Shown here: one piece after another, positions 6,409-11,093 of the stretch
How positions within the stretch are numbered: position 1 is the stretch's first letter
Layout: every line of letters starts with the position of its first letter
Assembly: GCA_027002755.1 (NCBI GenBank)
Contig: JALWZI010000265.1
Span: forward strand, 1 to 11,093
From: Campylobacteraceae bacterium
Lineage (GTDB): Bacteria; Campylobacterota; Campylobacteria; Campylobacterales; Sulfurovaceae
Direction: 5' to 3'
DNA length: 11,093 nucleotides
Notes under the pieces: model-generated
The model's input: the letters and a program-made list of their open reading frames with translations, nothing else
Databases searched by the model: none
Told to the model about the DNA's origin: nothing
Program-made: the position numbers and the translations under genes

Positions 6409-8817
6409 CTACTTTCCGGTTTCGAGGAAATCCCGACGGAAATCCTCCTCCGGCATCGGTTTGCCAATCAGATACCCCTGACAGGCGATCTCCGGATCGA
6501 TCCCCGCAATGATCTCCCGCTGCTTCTCCGTCTCGATCCCCTCAACGACGATCGTATAGTTGAGCTTTTTTCCCATGTCGATGATCGTCTGAAGCAGAAA
6601 GATGTTCTCGATGCGATCGAGCATATCCCGGACAAACTCCCGATCGATCTTCAAAGTATCGAAAGAGAGCTTCTTCAGATAGGAGAGGGAGGAGTAGCCC
6701 GTCCCGAAATCATCGATGGCACACCCGATCCCTTCCGCATGGAGCCGCTGAAGGACTTTCAACGCCTGGTCGAAATTGTCCACCAGCGAATCCTCCGTGA
6801 TCTCCAGTGTCAGTTCACCGCTTCGGATCCCGTATTTCCGGAACAGATCGGAGAGAGTTGCCGGAAAACTCTCCCGCAGCAGGAGATGGGCATCCACGTT
6901 GACGGCCAGCGAGCGAAACGGCAGATCTCCCGTAGCTTTCCACTCCGCGATCTGGCGGCAGGCTCTCTCCAGCACCCAGAGGTCGATCTCGGCGATCCGG
7001 TGGAACTGGCGGGCCACCGGCAGGAAGTCTCCGGGCAGCAACAGCCCTTTTTCGGGATGATTCCAGCGCAGGAGCACCTCGGCAGCGACCATTTTGCCGT
7101 CACCTGCCCGGACGATCGGCTGGAAGTAGAGGAGGAACTGCTCCGCGTCCAATGCCTCCTGGATATCGTGATGCAACTGATTGATCCGCCGGTGTCGTTC
7201 TCCCATATCCGCCGAATAACGGACATAGCGCAGCTTGGGATCGGCCTTGGCCTGCATCATGGAGATGTCCGCCTCCCGGATCAGCTCATCGATCTCCATG
7301 ATCCCGGGTTCGATCACCACGACCCCGATACTCCAATCCACACTGACACTCTGTCCCCGAACGGTATAGGGCCGGGCCAGCACCCCTTCCAGCTGCTCCA
7401 CCCACTCCGAAATGACCTCTTCCTCTCTCGACTTCTCCATCGGCACGAAGGGAATGACGATCGAGAACTCGTCCCCGCCCATCCGGGTCAGGCAGGCATC
7501 TTCCGGCAGCAGCTGCCGCAGTCGTCGGCACCCCTGGATCAGCAACCGGTCTCCGGCTTCGTGACCATAGATATCGTTGATATGTTTGAAGCGGTTCATG
7601 TCGAGATAGAAGAGCAGGGTCGGCAGGCGACTGTGCTCCTCCTCCCTCAGCAGCTGCTGCATGTACTGACGGAACCCCCGGCGGTTGCAGGCGGAGGTGA
7701 GCGGATCGTGGGAGACCAGGAACTCCAGCTCCTCGATCGCCAGATGTTCCCGGGTCTTGTCCTGGATCAGTCCGACGCCTCCGATGACCCGCCCCTCCTG
7801 GTTGGTGATCGCCGAGCAGCGGACCTCGATCCAGTGCTCCATCCCCTGGAGATTGCGATAAGGCCCCTGGAATTTGGCGACCCCTTCCACCTGTGCCGCC
7901 TGAAGGATCGTCACCAGTTTCTGATCCTCGAGTTCGGTGAACTTCCGTCCAAGAACCGACTCTTTGGAGAGGTTGAAAAAGCTCACAAAGGCCTGATTGC
8001 AGTCCAGGATCTTCAGCTCCCGGTCGTAGGTGAAAATCCCCTCCCCCGCCTGATCGAAGAAGTTCTGAAGCATCTCCTGCTTCTCGTAGAGCAGCTCTTT
8101 GGCCTCTTCGATCACCTTGCGGGCCTTTTTCAGGACCACGAAACGGTCATAGGACTGCAACAGCAGATTGACCTGGCTCACCAGGTAGATGATCGTCAGA
8201 AAGGCCAGAATCAGCATCTCCTGCCGACCCAGCAGCAGCATCTCCACGACCAAAGGGACCAATAGGATCAGCAGATAGCCGATGGCGGTGCGTTGATCCT
8301 CTCCCAGGGTTTTGACCACCCCCGTACTGATCCCCATGACAACAATGAAGACAAAGAGCTGATAGTAGGGGGGCAGCATCGGGATGGCGAAAAGTCCCAG
8401 GAGAGAAAAGAGCAGTGCGGTCAGCCAGGCCTGCACGACGAATTTCTGGTGCCAGACCACGGGAGAGTTGAGCTCGGGATGTTTCTGGTACTGATGGGCG
8501 TTGTAGTAACGCCACAGGGTCAAAGTGAGGATTGTTCCGTACCAGGCGAAGACCCCGTCTCCCAACAGCGGGACGAGGATGTAGAGGAGGATCGTCTCCA
8601 GAAGCATGAGGGTGATCAGCGTCCGGCGTTCCATCTGGAAGATGTCGTCGAGGACATCCTTCTCCACCATCACGTGCCGTCGCAGATGAAAAAGGTTTGC
8701 CAAAGCGCTACGCCATTTTCCGCCGCCTGCAACCGATGGAAGCTGGGGCTGGAGCGCCAAGATCTCTTCGACGGAGGCAGTGACGCTCAGTCCCTGTCCC
8801 TCGATCCGTTTCCTCAC
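6409..8817 (-). CDS. Membrane-bound PAS-GGDEF-EAL cyclic-di-GMP turnover protein
   Basis: Bifunctional c-di-GMP enzyme, 802 residues. A cytoplasmic N-terminal stretch (1-65) is followed by about six membrane segments (roughly 66-221) forming a sensor-like module I cannot name. Next come a short helical linker (about 226-252), a PAS domain (about 250-357), GGDEF (about 365-530) and EAL (about 545-795). The cyclase motif GGDEF at 447-451 is intact, but the RxxD inhibitory site usually preceding it is absent (PEDA there). The phosphodiesterase motif reads EVL (580-582), and the usual metal and catalytic residues appear kept: E580, N640, E672, D702, D703, K723, E759 and Q780. Both activities are therefore possible, with the cyclase lacking classical product inhibition. 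The start is GTG 8817 with AAAGGA 7 nt upstream. It follows dctM by 49 bp and precedes the cytochrome by 20 bp, suggesting co-transcription with the TRAP transporter. Confidence 0.92.
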   Translation of the reverse strand: MRKRIEGQGLSVTASVEEILALQPQLPSVAGGGKWRSALANLFHLRRHVMVEKDVLDDIFQMERRTLITLMLLETILLYILVPLLGDGVFAWYGTILTLTLWRYYNAHQYQKHPELNSPVVWHQKFVVQAWLTALLFSLLGLFAIPMLPPYYQLFVFIVVMGISTGVVKTLGEDQRTAIGYLLILLVPLVVEMLLLGRQEMLILAFLTIIYLVSQVNLLLQSYDRFVVLKKARKVIEEAKELLYEKQEMLQNFFDQAGEGIFTYDRELKILDCNQAFVSFFNLSKESVLGRKFTELEDQKLVTILQAAQVEGVAKFQGPYRNLQGMEHWIEVRCSAITNQEGRVIGGVGLIQDKTREHLAIEELEFLVSHDPLTSACNRRGFRQYMQQLLREEEHSRLPTLLFYLDMNRFKHINDIYGHEAGDRLLIQGCRRLRQLLPEDACLTRMGGDEFSIVIPFVPMEKSREEEVISEWVEQLEGVLARPYTVRGQSVSVDWSIGVVVIEPGIMEIDELIREADISMMQAKADPKLRYVRYSADMGERHRRINQLHHDIQEALDAEQFLLYFQPIVRAGDGKMVAAEVLLRWNHPEKGLLLPGDFLPVARQFHRIAEIDLWVLERACRQIAEWKATGDLPFRSLAVNVDAHLLLRESFPATLSDLFRKYGIRSGELTLEITEDSLVDNFDQALKVLQRLHAEGIGCAIDDFGTGYSSLSYLKKLSFDTLKIDREFVRDMLDRIENIFLLQTIIDMGKKLNYTIVVEGIETEKQREIIAGIDPEIACQGYLIGKPMPEEDFRRDFLETGK

Positions 8818-8824
8818 CGTCGTG

Positions 8825-8830
8825 TCCTTT
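8825..8830 (-). promoter_or_regulatory. Ribosome binding site supporting the GTG start of the GGDEF/EAL gene
   Basis: AAAGGA on the minus strand lies 7 nt before GTG 8817. The first in-frame ATG would come only at residue 50, close to the first membrane segment, so the GTG is preferred. Confidence 0.6.
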
Positions 8831-8866
8831 GGTTTATCGGATTGCCTCTCATACTCCGGACTGCCC

Positions 8867-10150
8867 TCAATGTCCGTACATCATATTGGGCAGCCACAGT
8901 GCGATCTCCGGAATGTAGGTCACCAGCAGGAGCCCGACGAGAATCGTCATGCTCCAGGGGAGCGAATAGACGATCACGTCTTTCAGGCTCACCCCCGTGA
9001 TCCCGCTGGTCACGAAGAGATTCAACCCTATCGGTGGCGTAATCATACCCAATTCCATGTTGATCGTTACAATGATACCGAAATGTATGGGATCGATCCC
9101 CAGGGCGATGGCCACCGGGAGCAGCAGCGGGACCATGATCATGATGATGGCGCTGGGTTCCATGAAGTCCCCGGCGAAAAAGAGCAGGATATTGACGAAG
9201 AGCAGGAACATCAGCGGTCCCACATGGATACTGATGAGCCATTCCGTCAGCATTCGCGGGACATTTTCCAGGGTGAGGAAGTGGGCGAAGAGCATGGCGT
9301 TGGCGATGATGAACATGATCATCGCCGAGGTCTTGGCCGCATCCAGGAAGACCCTCGGAATCTCCACCCATCCGATATCCCGGTAGATGAACATACTGAC
9401 GAAAAATGCCCAGACCGCCGCTACGGCCGCCGCCTCCGTGGGGGTGAAGATCCCGCCGTAGATCCCCCCGATGACGATGAGGATCGTCATGAGTGCCCAG
9501 GCGGCTTCGCGCATTTTCCGCAAGCGGACACTCCAGGGCTGGGGATCGGTACGTTTGAAGCCGAGCCGCCGCGCCCCGATATAGGTCACCGCCATCATCA
9601 TCGATCCGATCAGAATCCCCGGCACGATCCCGGCCATGAAGAGCTTGCCGATGCTCTGCTCTGCCGTCACCCCGTAGACGATCATGACGATGGAAGGAGG
9701 AATGAGGATCCCCAGACTCCCCGCCGTCGCCACGGTTCCGATGGCATAACGCTTGGGATAGCCCGCCTGCTCGATGGCGGCGAACATGATCGAACCGATC
9801 GCCACGACCGTCGCCGGGGAACTCCCGCTGACCGCCGCGAAGATGATACTGGCGAAGATCGCCGACATGGGCAGCCCGCCGGGCAGATGTCCCACCATCG
9901 ATTTGGCGAACTCGATGATCCGATGGGCACTGGAGCCTTTGGAGAGGAGGCTCCCGGCCAGAATGAACATGGGAATCGCCATCAGAGAGTACCCCTCCAC
10001 CTTCTCGAAGATCATCGAAGAGATCTCCACCGGTGAGATCGGGGTATAGAGGACCAGGGTCAGAAAGGTCGAGGCCCCCAGGGCGACGGCGATGGGGGTG
10101 CCGATCAGCAGCAGCAGGGCGAAGAGACCGAAAAGGACCGCGACACTCAC
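8867..10150 (-). CDS. dctM: TRAP transporter large permease subunit DctM
   Basis: Large membrane subunit of a tripartite ATP-independent periplasmic transporter, 427 residues, the usual size. It uses an ion gradient to import the solute, typically a carboxylate, presented by DctP. It is nearly all hydrophobic. Family motifs are AVSGSSPAT at 106-114, GILIPPS at 147-153, GIFTPTEAAAVA near 234-245 and TPPIGLNLFV at 371-380, the two halves having the internal similarity normal for DctM. The start is GTG 10150, overlapping the dctQ stop by 4 bp and preceded by a strong AGGAGG inside dctQ, so translation is coupled. The substrate cannot be predicted from this subunit; C4-dicarboxylates, sialic acid and other organic acids are all served by this family. 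Confidence 0.95.
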   Translation of the reverse strand: MSVAVLFGLFALLLLIGTPIAVALGASTFLTLVLYTPISPVEISSMIFEKVEGYSLMAIPMFILAGSLLSKGSSAHRIIEFAKSMVGHLPGGLPMSAIFASIIFAAVSGSSPATVVAIGSIMFAAIEQAGYPKRYAIGTVATAGSLGILIPPSIVMIVYGVTAEQSIGKLFMAGIVPGILIGSMMMAVTYIGARRLGFKRTDPQPWSVRLRKMREAAWALMTILIVIGGIYGGIFTPTEAAAVAAVWAFFVSMFIYRDIGWVEIPRVFLDAAKTSAMIMFIIANAMLFAHFLTLENVPRMLTEWLISIHVGPLMFLLFVNILLFFAGDFMEPSAIIMIMVPLLLPVAIALGIDPIHFGIIVTINMELGMITPPIGLNLFVTSGITGVSLKDVIVYSLPWSMTILVGLLLVTYIPEIALWLPNMMYGH

Positions 10151-10749
10151 AGCATCCCTCCTGTCTTGCGCTCGACCTTCTTCACCAGCTCTTCACTGGC
10201 TGCCTCCTCCATCTCCGCCAGGATCATCTCCGCTTCGGAGCGATGAACCACCTCCCCGGCCGGGGTCCGCCAGATCTCCACAAACTTCTCCGCCACCCGA
10301 TAGGCGGCAAAAGCGAAGGCCACCGGAATGACCAGATAGGGGATCCACATGGGGATATCCAGATCGATAGATCGCTCGTCCAGTTCGATCACCAGCTGGA
10401 GATACTCGTAACCGTACCAGCTGACCGCCGCCAGATAGATGAAGGTCACCAGGTGGGAGAGCAGCAACAGTGCCTTCGCTACACGTGGCGGTACTTTTTC
10501 CAGGAGGATCGTGATGGAGATATGGGCATCCTGCTTGAAGCAGTAGGCTGCCCCGAAAAAGGCGCTCCAGAGAAAGAGATAGACCGTCAGTTCCCCAGCC
10601 CAGGTCAGGGAAGAACCAAATACATAACGGGCCACCACATTGTAAAAAGCCAGTGCCACTCCCCCGGCGATCCCGATGGCGGCGATACTCTGATTGATCC
10701 AGCCGATCAGCAGACCGAGCCAGTGAAAGAACCTTTTGACAATCCCCAT
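10147..10749 (-). CDS. dctQ: TRAP transporter small permease subunit DctQ
   Basis: Small four-helix membrane subunit that partners DctM, 200 residues from ATG 10749. Hydrophobic segments lie near 11-35, 52-70, 93-112 and 134-152. The family signature WAGELTVYLFLW (50-61) followed by H76 (DAHISI) is present. An A/G-rich ribosome site (AAGGGGG) lies 4 nt before this ATG; a GTG immediately upstream (10752) is also in frame but would be too close to the site. The C-terminus after residue 160 is a charged, Glu-rich tail of about 40 residues, likely helical, longer than in many DctQ proteins; its role is unknown. The gene is separated from dctP by 129 bp of structured repeat sequence, whereas it overlaps dctM. 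Confidence 0.92.
   Translation of the reverse strand: MGIVKRFFHWLGLLIGWINQSIAAIGIAGGVALAFYNVVARYVFGSSLTWAGELTVYLFLWSAFFGAAYCFKQDAHISITILLEKVPPRVAKALLLLSHLVTFIYLAAVSWYGYEYLQLVIELDERSIDLDIPMWIPYLVIPVAFAFAAYRVAEKFVEIWRTPAGEVVHRSEAEMILAEMEEAASEELVKKVERKTGGML
10157..10162 (-). promoter_or_regulatory. AGGAGG ribosome site fixing the GTG start of dctM
   Basis: A full AGGAGG on the minus strand, inside the end of dctQ, lies 6 nt before GTG 10150. This is the strongest Shine-Dalgarno sequence noticed in the window and justifies the non-ATG start. Confidence 0.75.
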
Positions 10750-10770
10750 CACTCCCCCTTTTTCCGTGCT

Positions 10771-10854
10771 ACGTGTTAAGTACTATGTGTTACGAGTGAA
10801 CTTTTTGTCCCATTTCCCTTTTCTTAGCACTTAACACGTGGCACTTAACACGAT
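10771..10854. repeat. Inverted 14-nt (2x7) repeats in the dctP-dctQ gap
   Basis: On the right, GCACTTAACACGTG (10827-10840) is followed directly by GCACTTAACACGAT (10841-10854), identical at 12 of 14 positions. On the left, CGTGTTAAGTACTA (10772-10785) is followed by the looser copy TGTGTTACGAGTGA (10786-10799). The left units are reverse complements of the right ones: ACGTGTTAAG at 10771-10780 pairs exactly with 10830-10839. The layout mirrors the inverted heptamer arrays between aapJ and aapQ, although the unit sequence differs. The right copy runs into the hairpin at the dctP stop. Confidence 0.7.
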
Positions 10855-10880
10855 CTTTCGCGCCCAAGGCGCGAAAGATC
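10852..10880 (-). other. Perfect 13-bp hairpin at the dctP stop codon
   Basis: GATCTTTCGCGCC (10852-10864), a 3-nt loop and GGCGCGAAAGATC (10868-10880) form a flawless stem. On the dctP transcript the hairpin begins within the stop codon (10879-10881). No T-run follows on the minus strand, so it is unlikely to be a full intrinsic terminator. A stabiliser of the dctP 3' end, giving more binding protein than permease, is the likeliest role by analogy with REP elements such as those between malE and malF. Confidence 0.75.
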
Positions 10881-11093
10881 ACTTGGTGTTCATCGCCGCT
10901 TCGATCAGATCCTTGCCGATCATCTTGGGATCGTAGAATTCAGGATAGATCTTCTCCATCGCCTTTTTCCAGACGGTGATCTGCTCGGGAGTCAGCACGG
11001 TGATCTGAAGCTTGCCGGTCTTGTCAGCATACTCTTTGATCTTGGCGAACTGGCTCTTGTCCAGTTCGATGGCCCACTGACGCTCTTTGGCGG
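10879..11093 (-). CDS. dctP: TRAP transporter solute-binding protein DctP, C-terminal fragment
   Basis: The last 70 residues of a periplasmic solute receptor, continuing beyond the right edge of the window. The fragment includes RQWAIELDKSQF, the ITVLTPEQITVWKKAM segment typical of the DctP family (a Leu-Thr-x-Glu-Glu-like stretch then a Trp-containing helix), and YPEFYDPKMIGKDLIEAA before the stop. It lacks the region with the conserved carboxylate-binding arginine, so the substrate cannot be judged. It is the first visible gene of dctPQM; the promoter must lie outside. The TGA stop is embedded in the foot of a 13-bp hairpin. Confidence 0.88.
   Translation of the reverse strand, partial: AKERQWAIELDKSQFAKIKEYADKTGKLQITVLTPEQITVWKKAMEKIYPEFYDPKMIGKDLIEAAMNTK

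Noticed and set aside
6739..8265. Long plus-strand frame (508 codons) opposite the GGDEF/EAL gene
   Set aside because: Antisense to a gene with intact catalytic motifs; the product has no recognisable fold and many Gln/His/Pro/Asp residues.
8780..10036. Long plus-strand frame (418 codons) opposite dctM
   Set aside because: Its product is extremely Asp/His/Arg-rich, as expected from reading the complement of a hydrophobic membrane protein gene.

Overview
This looks like an ordinary chromosomal segment of a Gram-negative bacterium. It holds two solute-uptake operons that face each other, with a few housekeeping and signalling genes between them. Coding GC is high, roughly 57-63% in the lines I counted by eye. 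The DEAD-box helicase N-terminus and the CcoP-like cytochrome remind me of Campylobacterota (Sulfurovum/Nitratifractor-type marine chemolithotrophs). GC would be on the high side for that phylum, so I hold this assignment loosely.

Plus strand, left to right: the C-terminal tail of an amino-acid ABC transporter substrate-binding protein (AapJ/BztA type); the two permease subunits AapQ (TTG start) and AapM; the ATPase AapP; a 223-bp intergenic region with a probable terminator and repeats; a small TRIC/YicG-type (UPF0126) membrane protein; a 319-bp gap with repeats, a good sigma70 promoter and a long leader; and a DEAD-box RNA helicase. The helicase ends 7 bp from a convergent gene.

Minus strand, in transcription order (high to low coordinates): the C-terminus of a TRAP solute-binding protein (DctP); DctQ; DctM (GTG start, 4-bp overlap with dctQ); a six-TM/PAS/GGDEF/EAL cyclic-di-GMP protein; and a small membrane-anchored c-type cytochrome. 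Gaps are 129, -4, 49 and 20 bp, so the last two genes probably share transcripts with the transporter.

The least ordinary content is between the genes. Four noncoding gaps carry degenerate short tandem arrays, mostly with a 7-nt period (YTCCTMA or its complement TTAGGAA) and in one place 8 nt. In three gaps the arrays are arranged as inverted repeats, and each gap also has a GC-rich stem with a 3-nt loop. Two of these gaps are the SBP-to-permease spaces of two unrelated transporter operons (ABC and TRAP), where such structures could set the ratio of binding protein to membrane subunits. A second oddity is the small cytochrome: its segments appear in permuted order, with the Met-bearing C-terminal half of a cytochrome c fold before the CXXCH. 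I see no CRISPR array, tRNA, rRNA, insertion sequence or defence system.
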